A stretch of 64,000 bases of DNA from an uncultured Actinomyces sp. (GCA_938014245.1 CALLSD010000026.1:1-64000), one strand, 5' to 3'; positions 54,209 through 63,799 are shown, counted from the first letter of the stretch. Translations and numbers: made by a program. The notes: generated from the letters alone by a model not told the origin.

Positions 54209-55473
54209 GCCCCCACCTGGGCCGCCGTTTGGGACAGTTGCGTCAATGAGAGGAATTGGCTCCGCGCCTGGATTGCTTTGTCAAGGAGCGCGCGGTCGTA
54301 AACATCACGCCCGGGGTCCGGCCGGCGACGTTTTTCGCGATTCGCTTCATCAAGGCCAACAGCAGCAAGCGCGTTCAAGAACAGATCCATGGCTTTGCGA
54401 GCTTCCGATCCGGATTTCGCGGCCCACTGAACCGCGTTCCGTCGTTGAGCGCGATCGCTCACCATACCCACTTCAACGGGCAGGACCCAGCCGCCGACGA
54501 CATAGGGAATAAGGCCTCGCTGAATACTCGAAGCCTCTCGAGAGGATTGGATAATGAGGAATACAAACCAACCGACGAAAAGGGGCACTTCAAAGAACAG
54601 ATACGCAACGTACCAGCTCCCTTGATCGTTCACGCTTGCAAGGAAATTCCAGAAGGCATGGAAGAAGACTGCGGTGAGGTATCCGAGAAACACACGGATT
54701 GTGCTCCACAGTGGACCGTAGCAGCGGATAATCACTAAGGCGATAGCCATTCCCGTGAAAGAGGTTGCCATCGGGTGAACGAAAGGTGAAAGGATTCCAC
54801 GGTTAAATACCGTCGAAGTCAACATCGAGCTGCCTGATGAACTGGACTTCAGGAAATACTGAATATTTTCAATAAACGCAAATCCGGCGCCAACGATACC
54901 TCCGCTGATCAATCCATCGAGCCGGGAATTAATTGAGTTTCTTCGGGCAAGAATAAAGATGATGACGCCGAGGCCCTTGAAGAGTTCTTCAGCAAAAGGG
55001 GCGACGATCACGGCGACCAGCACCGTCGCTATATTCGCGTCGCCCAAAGTGCGTGCAAGATCAAGATTCAGAGTGCTATTGACGACAAGAGATGACGCCG
55101 TAGCAACACCTGCCCCCCAGATGAAGCACAAGAATTTTGCCTTCCAGCCCTCTCGTTCCCAACGGTCTAGGTAATTCAAAACACCCAGAACAATTCCAAG
55201 CGGGATTAGGGCGAGAAGAGTCATCGTTGCAGCGGATACAACGCCTCCGGTGCCGACATATGTCGCCATGAGCACGATGACACCGAGGGTTCCCAGCAGC
55301 GTAAAGATAATTTCTAGATAGGGCAGGGTCTTCACTCGCTGCGGGATATGCCAACTCGGGGCAAGTTCAGGAGCAGGGTCTTCAGGCCGAATGAGTTCAG
55401 ATTCCGTGGTTTTAATCTTCTTCAGACGGTAGTCCTCCCCCGGACCACCCCATCGCACCGTAGTATCACTCAT
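54205..55473 (-). CDS. PrsW-family intramembrane metalloprotease
   Basis: A 422-residue polytopic membrane protein of the PrsW/Abi-like glutamic-type or metal-dependent protease group. Catalytic-type motifs are EExxK in APFAEELFKGLG, FxxxE in AFIENIQY, and HxxxN in HAFWN, within about eight hydrophobic helices (51-315). B. subtilis PrsW cuts an anti-sigma factor; no anti-sigma gene is seen here. The C-terminal 100 residues are soluble and basic. It abuts the membrane protein gene (one base) and overlaps the Nudix gene. Confidence 0.88.
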   Translation of the reverse strand: MSDTTVRWGGPGEDYRLKKIKTTESELIRPEDPAPELAPSWHIPQRVKTLPYLEIIFTLLGTLGVIVLMATYVGTGGVVSAATMTLLALIPLGIVLGVLNYLDRWEREGWKAKFLCFIWGAGVATASSLVVNSTLNLDLARTLGDANIATVLVAVIVAPFAEELFKGLGVIIFILARRNSINSRLDGLISGGIVGAGFAFIENIQYFLKSSSSGSSMLTSTVFNRGILSPFVHPMATSFTGMAIALVIIRCYGPLWSTIRVFLGYLTAVFFHAFWNFLASVNDQGSWYVAYLFFEVPLFVGWFVFLIIQSSREASSIQRGLIPYVVGGWVLPVEVGMVSDRAQRRNAVQWAAKSGSEARKAMDLFLNALAAVGLDEANREKRRRPDPGRDVYDRALLDKAIQARSQFLSLTQLSQTAAQVGA

Positions 55474-56100
55474 TTAATAGCCAAGTCCATCTTCAAGGGT
55501 GTCATCATCAAAGTCGACGCTCACAGCATAGGGGGCACGCCCCGCCAAATGTGCCAGCCTGACCCAGGTACGCTCCCGAATTTTGCGTGTCTGGCTGACG
55601 TAGAGGTTATGCATTGAACGCGCTAATTGCACTTTGTACGATACCTGATCGAGCTGGTGAAGTTCGCGAGACCAGTACGGGTCGTTTTCCATTCTGCCGC
55701 GTACCTCAGTATTGATCGCACTACGGAGCACACGTGAAAGCGCCGACTGTGCCTCAAGGTAAGCCAAAGACTGAGTTCGCGTTTCTTCATCCGATGCTGC
55801 TGCTTCAGCACTTCTCCTATCGAGACCATCGGCAACGAGTGGAAGATCCTCACGTCGTACACATGCGCAAGCAGCCGAAGAAACCTCGGTCGATACCGCT
55901 GAAGGCAAGTCGGGATACTCGGCAATCCTTTGCCCGTATCGAGCTCGTTCATCGAGAAGAAGAGCAAGGGAATCCCGCGTCGTCAAAATACGCCAATGTA
56001 GGCGATCCAGACGAGTCGCAAGAATCGCAGACTGACGAATGACGAGAGCAACGCAGCCGACAGTAAGGATCGCAATAAAGAGCATGAGCGGATTATTCAT
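55474..56100 (-). CDS. Conserved membrane protein of the PIM gene cluster (LemA-like)
   Basis: A 208-residue protein with one N-terminal helix (about 4-22) and a helical, mostly cytoplasmic remainder. DRLHWRILTTRDSLALLL and KVQLARSMHNLYV recall a LemA-like actinobacterial family found directly after pimA in other genomes. Its function is unknown. Start: ATG at 56100, six bases after GGGGGAG and overlapping the pimA stop by eight bases. The location suggests a role in envelope lipid metabolism, but that is only context. Confidence 0.75.
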   Translation of the reverse strand: MNNPLMLFIAILTVGCVALVIRQSAILATRLDRLHWRILTTRDSLALLLDERARYGQRIAEYPDLPSAVSTEVSSAACACVRREDLPLVADGLDRRSAEAAASDEETRTQSLAYLEAQSALSRVLRSAINTEVRGRMENDPYWSRELHQLDQVSYKVQLARSMHNLYVSQTRKIRERTWVRLAHLAGRAPYAVSVDFDDDTLEDGLGY

Positions 56101-57271
56101 TGTCATCTCCCCCATTTCGGCCTCGCAGCAAATCCAACGCCGTCGGATCAGCAGGCTGCCCCTGAGCTGATGCCAAAACAGTCTGGTAGAGCGCGAGAAC
56201 CTGATCTGTCACGGTATCCCAGCCATAGCGACGGCTCGCATTCAGGCCGCGTTGGGCAAGTGCGCTACAGCGCTCAGAGTCCTTGAGCAATGCAACGAGC
56301 TGGCGAGCAAGATCAGCGCTATCACCCGTTGCAAATAAAGCTCCTGATTCACCTTGGTCAAGCACAGCGCGGAATGCCTCAAGATCAGAGGCAAGAACTG
56401 CACATTCAGCGGCCATCGCCTCGACCAAAACGATCCCGAAAGACTCACCACCAGTCTGCGGTGCTACATAGACAGTCGCGCCTTTAAGTAGTGAGGCTTT
56501 ATCTTCATCGCTCACTCCCCCAAGGAACTCGACTAAATCACCGAAGACCTCAAGTTGCTTTTGGAATTCGTGTGCATCACCTCGCCCAGCAATCAAGAAG
56601 CGAGCCCCGGGGACCTCCTGAAGAACCCTGCCAATCGCATCGGCGAAAACAGGAAGTCCCTTACGCGGTTCATCCAAGCGTCCCAGGAAGACAACAACCG
56701 GACGATCGTCCGTAGCAGCCCACTCTTCTTTGGGCTCGGCCTGGGCAAAAAAGTGTGTGTCCACACCGTTGGGAATAATCACGGCGTCGCCACCGTGATG
56801 TTCCACAAGGGTGCGACGTGCCTCGGCGGAGACAGCAATGCGCGCGGCAAGCTTCTCGAGAAGCGGATCAAGAGCAGGAGAAGAAACTGAGCGCGAGAAA
56901 GAATAGTCCAGCGCCGCGTGGAAAGTCCCGATGACAGGAACGGTTGCGGCTCGAAGAGCAAGCATCGAAATCGAGGGAACCTCGGGCTCGTGAACGTGCA
57001 GCACGTCGAAATCGCCTTCTTCGAGCCATTTCTTTGTTCGAGAATTCGCAATGGGGCTAAAGGAAAGGCGTGCAACGGAACCGTTGAAAGGAATAGCGAC
57101 GGATGACCCGACCGCGGTGATCCACTCGGGTAAATCCGTTGTATCTTTTGCCGGGGTAAGAACCTTGACGTCATGGCCGCGTTCAAGCAGTTCAAGGGCG
57201 AAATCGCGAATGTGGAATTGGACGCCGCCGGGGACATCCCAGGAGTAGGGATTGACTATTCCGATCTTCAC
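56093..57271 (-). CDS. pimA: Phosphatidylinositol alpha-mannosyltransferase PimA
   Basis: A 392-residue GT4 glycosyltransferase that adds the first mannose from GDP-mannose to phosphatidylinositol at the inner face of the membrane. Signatures are NPYSWDVPGGVQFHI, GTFHAALDYSFS, IPNGVDTHFF, FLGRLDEPRKGL and the E-x7-E site GESFGIVLVEAMA. The start is GTG directly after the acyltransferase stop codon (TAG-GTG), showing tight coupling. This marks PIM-type lipids, typical of actinobacteria. Confidence 0.95.
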   Translation of the reverse strand: MKIGIVNPYSWDVPGGVQFHIRDFALELLERGHDVKVLTPAKDTTDLPEWITAVGSSVAIPFNGSVARLSFSPIANSRTKKWLEEGDFDVLHVHEPEVPSISMLALRAATVPVIGTFHAALDYSFSRSVSSPALDPLLEKLAARIAVSAEARRTLVEHHGGDAVIIPNGVDTHFFAQAEPKEEWAATDDRPVVVFLGRLDEPRKGLPVFADAIGRVLQEVPGARFLIAGRGDAHEFQKQLEVFGDLVEFLGGVSDEDKASLLKGATVYVAPQTGGESFGIVLVEAMAAECAVLASDLEAFRAVLDQGESGALFATGDSADLARQLVALLKDSERCSALAQRGLNASRRYGWDTVTDQVLALYQTVLASAQGQPADPTALDLLRGRNGGDDNE

Positions 57272-58195
57272 CTAGTGCCCCTTCTGCGCTGCGCGCTGAC
57301 GCGCTCTCTCCAACCGCTCCGGATCTAAATCCTCAACAAAGACTGCTTGCATCATATGCCACTCGCGAACCCTGCGTTGAAGAATCGGTGTTAACGCATT
57401 CACCCATCGCTGGGTCAGTTCGGGAACGTCAAGATCTTCGGTATCTGGATCGTAGAGATTTTCGGTAATCTCCAAACGAACGAATTCCGGACGGCCAGAA
57501 TCATCAATATCGGAGACAACTCCAGCAACCAAGGGTGCTCGTAGCGCGCGGGCAAGCGCCGCCGGACCGGCAGCGACGAGCGCTTTGCGGAAACCAAAGT
57601 CCACTTCGATCCCTGATCCGGAAATATCGCGATCCGCAAGAAGCGGGATAACGAGGCCTGCGCGCCCTTCAGCCCGATCGCGGAGGGTGTGGAAGACGCT
57701 GTCCCCCGGTGAGACACCGATAATTTCCATACCAACATTGCTCCGCAAATTGACGAAAGCATTGAAGAGCTCTGGTGGATTCAGTTTCTCTGCAACGGTG
57801 AGAATCCCCAGTCCCTGAGCGCAAACCGCCGCGCCAACGCGATCGAATGTGCCCGAATGCGCAAGAGCAAGCACGACCGGACCGGAGGAACTCAGTTCGA
57901 TCAACCCTTGGGCCTGACTTAAATCGACGCGGCTTCGCAGCGCTTCACCGATTCGTCCGCCGAAACTGAGTTGTTCAACGTAGGCATTGACGTGTGAGCG
58001 CACTGCTTCGCGCAACTGGACACGCGAAATTGGGTGTCCTAATAAACGCTCATGGTTTGCGCGCATTCTTCGAACACTCGGGCCATTGAGAAGACACATC
58101 AGGTCCGCGCCGCGACGACCTAGCCATCGGACACATCCAAAGGGGAGATGCGGAACGATTTTAAACGCCCACACAAGGCCGCGACCTGACATCAT
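57272..58195 (-). CDS. patA: Phosphatidylinositol mannoside acyltransferase
   Basis: A 307-residue LpxL/HtrB-like acyltransferase. The H-x4-D catalytic motif is in ALAHSGTFDRVG; VIPLLADRDISGSGIEVDFGF and the final segment WHMMQAVFV also fit the family. In mycobacteria the homologue (Rv2611c) acylates PIM mannose. It overlaps the pgsA stop by four bases and lies before pimA, the canonical order. The gene symbol is by analogy. Confidence 0.92.
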   Translation of the reverse strand: MMSGRGLVWAFKIVPHLPFGCVRWLGRRGADLMCLLNGPSVRRMRANHERLLGHPISRVQLREAVRSHVNAYVEQLSFGGRIGEALRSRVDLSQAQGLIELSSSGPVVLALAHSGTFDRVGAAVCAQGLGILTVAEKLNPPELFNAFVNLRSNVGMEIIGVSPGDSVFHTLRDRAEGRAGLVIPLLADRDISGSGIEVDFGFRKALVAAGPAALARALRAPLVAGVVSDIDDSGRPEFVRLEITENLYDPDTEDLDVPELTQRWVNALTPILQRRVREWHMMQAVFVEDLDPERLERARQRAAQKGH

Positions 58196-58821
58196 GACTC
58201 CGTGGGTTGTTCAATGTGGCGAGCGGTAAAGTGCACGCGTTGAATAACGGTTACCAGAGACGCGAAAGCAACCCAACATAGGCCTGCGGCAAAGAAGAAG
58301 GCTGGAGCACCCCAACCGTAAAGAGCGGCTCCCAATAGAGCAACAATCAATCGATCAGTACGCTCGGCAATCCCCACTTTGGCAATAACACCGACAGACT
58401 CTGCGCGCGCCCGGGCATAGGGAACAGTCGCCGCACCAACAATCGCAATCAGGCCCGCGATAATCGCTACTGTTCGCGTTGTCGAAGGTTCCATGGTGAA
58501 GACGGCGAAAGCGACAAGAGACGCAAAAACAGCGCCATCGCCCAGACGATCCATTGTCGAGTCGAGGAAAGCACCAAAAGTCGAGGAGGTCCCACTCATT
58601 CGCGCAAGCACTCCGTCAATGGAATCGCAAAATAGAACGACTCCTAACGCGAGCGCTCCCTGCCAGAGATATCCCCTCGGCAAAGTGGAAACTGCAACTG
58701 CGATCGTGACAAGGGTCCCCGTAACGGTCACCATATTTGGTGTCACATGTGCCGCCAGCAGCAGTTTGGCAAGCGGAGTGAAGATCGTTTTGGTTATTGA
58801 ACGTCCGTGGTTTCCGAGCAC
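58192..58821 (-). CDS. pgsA: Phosphatidylinositol phosphate synthase (CDP-alcohol phosphotransferase)
   Basis: A 209-residue membrane enzyme that joins CDP-diacylglycerol and inositol 1-phosphate. The full CDP-alcohol motif is present: DSIDGVLAR followed by GAFLDSTMDRLGD, with the four aspartates and spacing kept. About six hydrophobic segments follow. The best start is GTG at 58821, overlapping the HIT stop (TAG-TG) and lying five bases after CAGGAG; an ATG eight codons upstream lacks such a site. Confidence 0.94.
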   Translation of the reverse strand: MLGNHGRSITKTIFTPLAKLLLAAHVTPNMVTVTGTLVTIAVAVSTLPRGYLWQGALALGVVLFCDSIDGVLARMSGTSSTFGAFLDSTMDRLGDGAVFASLVAFAVFTMEPSTTRTVAIIAGLIAIVGAATVPYARARAESVGVIAKVGIAERTDRLIVALLGAALYGWGAPAFFFAAGLCWVAFASLVTVIQRVHFTARHIEQPTES

Positions 58822-59384
58822 TAGTTCTCCTGTGACGTTGGCCAAGCCGCTGCTAGACGCGCACGCGCGTCTTCAAGTAGTTCAGGCACAGCTTTCGTGC
58901 GCGCAATGATAGGGAAGAAGTTCGCGTCTCCTGCCCACCTGGGAACGACGTGTTGATGGAGATGGGCAGCAATCCCCGCCCCCGCTACCTCACCTTGGTT
59001 CATCCCCAAATTAAATCCAGCGGGGTTGGCGGTTTCGCGTTCCACTCGCATTGCTGTTGCGGTCAGGCGCCCCAATTCAATCCGTTCTTCGTCGCTCAGC
59101 TGCGTGTAGTCAGAGACATGGCGATAGGGACAGACCAAGAGGTGCCCGGAGTTGTACGGGAAGAGATTCATCAACACGAAGCACGTGTCCCCGCGGTGAA
59201 CGATGAGTCCTTCCTGGTCAGTGCGCGATGGTGCAGCACAAAAAGGACACTCTTCCGACGAGGAATCGGCGGGTTTGTGATCACCGTGTATGTAGGCCAT
59301 CCGATACGGTGTCCACAAACGATCAAAACCGTCAGGAACACCAGCCAGCGCCCGTGAATCCTCGGTCGGAAGAGTGTCACTCAT
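58821..59384 (-). CDS. HIT-family nucleotide hydrolase/transferase
   Basis: A 187-residue histidine-triad protein with the motif HLHQHVVPRW and a probable zinc pair in CPFC. Close relatives in mycobacteria (Rv2613c) are AP4A phosphorylases, so diadenosine polyphosphate metabolism is a reasonable guess. It lies directly after thrS by five bases and before pgsA, the conserved actinobacterial order. Confidence 0.93.
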   Translation of the reverse strand: MSDTLPTEDSRALAGVPDGFDRLWTPYRMAYIHGDHKPADSSSEECPFCAAPSRTDQEGLIVHRGDTCFVLMNLFPYNSGHLLVCPYRHVSDYTQLSDEERIELGRLTATAMRVERETANPAGFNLGMNQGEVAGAGIAAHLHQHVVPRWAGDANFFPIIARTKAVPELLEDARARLAAAWPTSQEN

Positions 59385-59389
59385 TGCGA

Positions 59390-61378
59390 TCAGTCCTCAG
59401 CGCTAGGATCAGCGTTATTGCGAGTGGTGATGTGGTGCACGATACGCTCAACAGCCTCGTCAACGGGAACACCGTTGAGCTGGGAGCCATCGCGGAAACG
59501 GAAGGACACTGCCTGAGCTTCTTGGTCTTCCCCGCCCGCAATCAAAGTGAAAGGAACCTTCTGCTTGGCGGCGTTACGGATCTTCTTGCCAAAGCGATCA
59601 TCAGAATGATCAACTTCGACGCGAACACCACGCTCGCGTAAACGCTGAGCAACCGTATCCACGTACTCATCAAAGGCCTCGGCAACGGGAACAACGCGCA
59701 CCTGCACGGGCGAAAGCCACGCGGGGAATGCTCCTGCATAGTGCTCGGTCAAAACGCCAATGAAGCGCTCGATCGAGCCAAACTTCGCCGAGTGGATCAT
59801 GACGGGCTCGCGGTGACTTCCGTCGGGAGCGGTGTACTCCAGCCCAAAACGGTGCGGCTGGTTGAAGTCGTACTGAATGGTCGACATCTGCCAGGTACGC
59901 CCAATTGCGTCCTTCGCCTGAATCGAAATCTTCGGGCCGTAGAATGCAGCACCGCCCGGATCGGGAACGGTATCCAAACCGGTTTCTTCTGCGCAGCGAC
60001 GCAAGATCTCGGTGGCTTCCTCCCACTGTTCATCGGTTCCGATGAACTTGTCCTTCTTCTTTCCATCGGTGTCGCGGGTAGACAGCTCGAGGTAGAAGTC
60101 GTTCAAACCGAAATCGCGAAGAAGCGTCAAGATGAAGTTCAACAGGTGCTTAATTTCATCACCGGCCTGCTCGGGCATCACATAGGAGTGCGAATCATCC
60201 TGAGTGATAGAGCGAACGCGAGTGAGTCCTTGAAGAACACCGGACTTCTCATTGCGGTAGACGGTACCGAACTCGAAGAGGCGCAGCGGAAGTTCACGGT
60301 AAGAACGGCCTCGGCTCCTGAAGATCAGGTTATGCATCGGGCAGTTCATGGCCTTGAGGTAGTAGAGCTGACCGTCATCATCCATGGGCGGGAACATCCC
60401 GTCCGCATAGTAGGGAAGGTGACCCGAGGTATGGAAGAGATCTTCCTTTGAGATGTGGGGAGTACCCACGTAGAGGAATCCGTTCTCAATGTGGGCTTCG
60501 CGCACGTAATCTTCCATGACACGCTTGAGGACGCCGCCCTTGGGGTGGAAAACAGGCAGACCAGCGCCGAGTTCCTCTGGGAAGGAGAAAAGATCAAGCT
60601 CAGCACCGAGGCGACGGTGATCACGTCGCTCAGCTTCCTTGAGTCGTTCTTGATAGGCGACAAGATCTTCCTTCGAGGCCCACGCAGTTCCGTAAATTCG
60701 CTGCAGTTGGTCGTTGGCTTGGTCGCCGCGCCAGTATGCGGAAGAGGACTTGGTGAGCGCGAAACCGTTGCCGATCAACCTGGTTGAAGGCAGGTGGGGG
60801 CCGCGGCACAGGTCCTTCCAAGCGGTTGTGCCGTCACGGCGCACGTTGTCGTAGATTGTCAGTTCAGAGCCGCCAACCTCGACAGAAGCATCCTCTGCTC
60901 CCCCACCCTTAGTGGTGATGAGCTCAAGCTTGTAGGGCTGATCGGCAAGTTCTTCGCGGGCTTCGTCTTCACTGACCACGCGGCGGCGGAAGGTCTGGCC
61001 TTCTTTGACAATGCGCTTCATGCGCTTTTCGAGGTCACGCATGAGTTCAGGAGTGACCGAATCGATATTCCCGAAGTCATAGTAGAAACCATCGGTGATG
61101 AAGGGGCCGATTCCAAGATTGACGTCCGGGAACACTTCCTGAACCGCCTGAGCCATGACGTGTGTGCAGGAGTGACGCAGGATTTCCAGGCCGGCTGGAG
61201 AGTTCAGGGTAATTGCTTCCACCGTTGCGCCGGATGGGATTTCACGGGAGAGATCCCATGCTTTTCCATCAACTGTCATAGCGACGACGTCGCTACGCGA
61301 GGCATAATGCTGCAAACCGGTGCAGCCTTCTTCAATTTCTACAGCAACGCCATCAATAGTTGCGTTGATAACAGGCAC
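59390..61378 (-). CDS. thrS: Threonine--tRNA ligase
   Basis: A 662-residue class II synthetase. TGS domain (about 1-60), editing domain with HSCTHVMAQAV and CRGPHL, and the catalytic core with zinc ligands (AMNCPMH), RYRNEKSG-type motif 2 (TVYRNEKSGVLQGLTRVR) and a C-terminal anticodon domain. Start: GTG at 61378, eight bases after AAGGAG, giving VPVINATIDG as the first residues; 19 codons upstream are open. No T-box leader is seen upstream. Confidence 0.96.
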   Translation of the reverse strand: MPVINATIDGVAVEIEEGCTGLQHYASRSDVVAMTVDGKAWDLSREIPSGATVEAITLNSPAGLEILRHSCTHVMAQAVQEVFPDVNLGIGPFITDGFYYDFGNIDSVTPELMRDLEKRMKRIVKEGQTFRRRVVSEDEAREELADQPYKLELITTKGGGAEDASVEVGGSELTIYDNVRRDGTTAWKDLCRGPHLPSTRLIGNGFALTKSSSAYWRGDQANDQLQRIYGTAWASKEDLVAYQERLKEAERRDHRRLGAELDLFSFPEELGAGLPVFHPKGGVLKRVMEDYVREAHIENGFLYVGTPHISKEDLFHTSGHLPYYADGMFPPMDDDGQLYYLKAMNCPMHNLIFRSRGRSYRELPLRLFEFGTVYRNEKSGVLQGLTRVRSITQDDSHSYVMPEQAGDEIKHLLNFILTLLRDFGLNDFYLELSTRDTDGKKKDKFIGTDEQWEEATEILRRCAEETGLDTVPDPGGAAFYGPKISIQAKDAIGRTWQMSTIQYDFNQPHRFGLEYTAPDGSHREPVMIHSAKFGSIERFIGVLTEHYAGAFPAWLSPVQVRVVPVAEAFDEYVDTVAQRLRERGVRVEVDHSDDRFGKKIRNAAKQKVPFTLIAGGEDQEAQAVSFRFRDGSQLNGVPVDEAVERIVHHITTRNNADPSAED

Positions 61379-61497
61379 GAGTTGTGCTCCTTCGGGTTTC
61401 TGGCGACAAGCGCCATCTCTACCTGTCAACTGCACGCATACGAAGGCGCGTCAAACGCTCTTATCGAGAATCGACAGGCTTGGACCCTTCTATCGTA

Positions 61498-61511
61498 GCC
61501 GCCGAGGCGGC
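61498..61511 (-). terminator. Possible weak terminator after FemX-like gene
   Basis: GCCGCC (61498-61503) and GGCGGC (61506-61511) form a tight 6-bp stem with a 2-base loop right after the stop codon. A 2-base loop is strained, and no T run follows; low confidence. Confidence 0.3.
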
Positions 61512-61515
61512 AATG

Positions 61516-62535
61516 TCACGAACGCAGTGCGCGCTTGAGTGAAAGCAAGTTACGCAGCCCCGCGTAGAGTCGCGGGCGCAAAGGAAGATCCCACGCTCCG
61601 GGGACATCCGTGTAGCCCTTGGCAAAGTTCAGCTTGTACTTGCCAACGGTAAAAAGCTCCGGCACGCGAGGCGAGTGCATGCCCATAAGATCGATACCAC
61701 CCTGCGGATCAAGATCGGGGCCAAGAGTGAGTGCGCATTGAACATCCAGCTCTGGCATCGCGCCAAGTTTGCGCGCCAGCGCTGTCGTTGCACCGTAATA
61801 GCATTCGGCCTGACGATCGTTCACCAAAATGAGGTTCCACGCAGCAACCTTGCCATCGACGCGAAGGACATATAGGTGCGAATGTTGTTCGCCCAAAACC
61901 TTGAGCATCGTTGCATAGACCTCGGGGGGATGCGGGTGAAAACCGTCGCGCTGCGCGGTTTCCTTCAAAACTTCGTAGTATTCACTGAAGTCCTGTGCGG
62001 CGGCTTCGCGTTCGTCAGCAATGCTGGTTTCGACCTGCTCAAGGGCCTTTCGGGAACGTCGAAGCTGGCGACGACCTTCCTTCGTCATATCAGCAAGAAT
62101 CTTTTCCTCATCACCACCGTGGGACCGAATGATGACCGTCCGATCGTAGGTAATGATTTGCATGACATCTCGAAGATCATCTGCGGAGAAAGTCGCATGC
62201 AAACGAATAAAGACAACCGAAGAGTCTTTTTCGCGAACATAGCGGGCCAAAGCATCGCGGAATGCGCGCTCACGTGCCGGGGTTGCTTCCTTCAGCCACA
62301 CAGGGCCGTGTTTCGCCCACAGATAGCGCGCTCCTCGCATTGAGTACTCGTAGAGCGCAACCAGGGCGATTCGCTTTCCTTCCTCGCAATACTCGAGGCG
62401 ACCCCAAAGTTTACGTCCTTCAACAGCTTCGTATTGCTCCCAAATTGCAGATTGTTCAACCGGAAGCGGGGTTACGCCGGCAGCGCCGATACGCATTTCT
62501 TCGGCTGTAATCGAGCGGAGCTGTACCTGTGACAT
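61516..62535 (-). CDS. FemX/FemAB-like peptidoglycan bridge aminoacyltransferase
   Basis: A 339-residue protein of the Fem/MurM family (GNAT fold pair), which uses aminoacyl-tRNA to add amino acids to the peptidoglycan side chain. VEQSAIWEQYEAVEGRKLWGR, RGARYLWAKHGPVW, GRRQLRRSRKA and QRDGFHPHPPEVY match the family in order; the mid-protein helical arm that binds tRNA is short. Start: ATG at 62535 with GGGGA eight bases ahead. It ends a two-gene unit: the ATP-grasp ligase gene lies 13 bases upstream. Confidence 0.82.
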   Translation of the reverse strand: MSQVQLRSITAEEMRIGAAGVTPLPVEQSAIWEQYEAVEGRKLWGRLEYCEEGKRIALVALYEYSMRGARYLWAKHGPVWLKEATPARERAFRDALARYVREKDSSVVFIRLHATFSADDLRDVMQIITYDRTVIIRSHGGDEEKILADMTKEGRRQLRRSRKALEQVETSIADEREAAAQDFSEYYEVLKETAQRDGFHPHPPEVYATMLKVLGEQHSHLYVLRVDGKVAAWNLILVNDRQAECYYGATTALARKLGAMPELDVQCALTLGPDLDPQGGIDLMGMHSPRVPELFTVGKYKLNFAKGYTDVPGAWDLPLRPRLYAGLRNLLSLKRALRS

Positions 62536-62548
62536 GACAAAAATCCCC

Positions 62549-63799
62549 TTAGAATGAACGATCGTTCGCTTGAGGGTAATACCGATGGAACTTGCGATAG
62601 TGGTTGAGCTTTTGCAGATGCAAAGTGACCGATCGGCGAAGATCCCTATCACGCGAGTAGAACAGCGGGTCAAATCGCTTTCCACTACGAATCAAACCAC
62701 GCACCCGTTTCGCGAGCTCGGGATCGCGTAGGTAGCGCATGAGCAGACGATCGGGAACCATCGAGTACAAGATCTCCTCGTGGACCTCATCGCGCTCCCG
62801 TGAAAGACCTTTAACTAAGTCGTCAACCATCGGAATCATTGGGTTGTGCCCAGCGGCGGTCATGTACCAGCTGTTACGACCAATTCGCGGATTGACTTCG
62901 AAGAAGAGCGCCCGTCCATCGCGTGGATCGATTTTCACGTCAAAATTCGCAAACCCACGGTAGTTGGCAGCTTCGAGAATACGCTGAGCATCCGCCCACA
63001 ACTGTGGGAAAGATTCAGTAATCATGGCAACCGGATTACCGATCATGGTCGGAGCATGGTCTTCAAGAAGCACGCGCGCTGACCCGATCAGCGTCATGCG
63101 TCCCTTCGAGTCCACATACGCGGTCACCGAGCGCATCTGCGTGTTGTCACCAGGAATCAGCTCCTGAACAACGAAGTCTCCCTTAAAACCGACCTCTCCC
63201 AAACGTGCCCACAGTTCATCGAGTTCTTGGGCACTCTCGACAAACCAGATCTTGCGCTTTCCTTCGAATTCCAGCCCGTCGTAGTCATTACCTCGAGCAG
63301 CTTTAGCGACCACGGGAAAGGCAAAGGGAATCTTAGGCGCAACCCAGGCCTCGGCAGTGGAGAAATCACGGAAAGAAACAACGACGGTTGCCGGTGTAGG
63401 AACGCCCAAATCGTTGCATAAGCGAGCGAATGCCCCCTTGTCGGTCACATAGTCAATAACTTCCATGGAGGGGAAGGGCAATGCGTAATGAGCGCTGAGC
63501 GCATCCCAATTCCTCGCGACGAACTCGGAATGGAGGTCATGATTGGCGACCAGAACCAAGGCACGATCAGAATAGGTTGATGCAATGCGCATCAAAGTCT
63601 CAAGCAAAACCTCATCTGAAGCATGCGCAATGATCGGCTCGACATGGCAAAACGACGAGCGCGCGATTGAAACCGTCGGAGCATGGGAAAGGACGATCGA
63701 AGTAGCCCCGTAGGCCTCGTGGAAAGAACGCGCCAAAGCGTAGACTCCAAAATCTCCGCCCAAAAGAACAGGCTGCACAGGAGCGTCGGCCACAGTCAT
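62549..63799 (-). CDS. ATP-grasp carboxylate-amine ligase (D-aspartate ligase-like)
   Basis: A 416-residue ATP-grasp enzyme. PVLLGGDFGVYALARSFHEAYG at the start and FEVNPRIGRNSWYMTAAG (ATP-grasp Mg-binding loop) match the COG3919 group, which includes the D-aspartate ligase AslFm that adds a D-amino acid to the side chain of peptidoglycan precursors. Lysine and ATP-site segments (FPVVAKAARGNDYDG) are seen. Start: ATG at 63799. It is followed by the FemX-like gene in one unit, which strengthens the peptidoglycan bridge reading. The true amino acid is unknown. Confidence 0.8.
   Translation of the reverse strand: MTVADAPVQPVLLGGDFGVYALARSFHEAYGATSIVLSHAPTVSIARSSFCHVEPIIAHASDEVLLETLMRIASTYSDRALVLVANHDLHSEFVARNWDALSAHYALPFPSMEVIDYVTDKGAFARLCNDLGVPTPATVVVSFRDFSTAEAWVAPKIPFAFPVVAKAARGNDYDGLEFEGKRKIWFVESAQELDELWARLGEVGFKGDFVVQELIPGDNTQMRSVTAYVDSKGRMTLIGSARVLLEDHAPTMIGNPVAMITESFPQLWADAQRILEAANYRGFANFDVKIDPRDGRALFFEVNPRIGRNSWYMTAAGHNPMIPMVDDLVKGLSRERDEVHEEILYSMVPDRLLMRYLRDPELAKRVRGLIRSGKRFDPLFYSRDRDLRRSVTLHLQKLNHYRKFHRYYPQANDRSF

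Noticed and set aside
61379..61515. T-box or other amino-acid-sensing leader ahead of thrS
   Set aside because: No T-box consensus or long antiterminator stems could be found.
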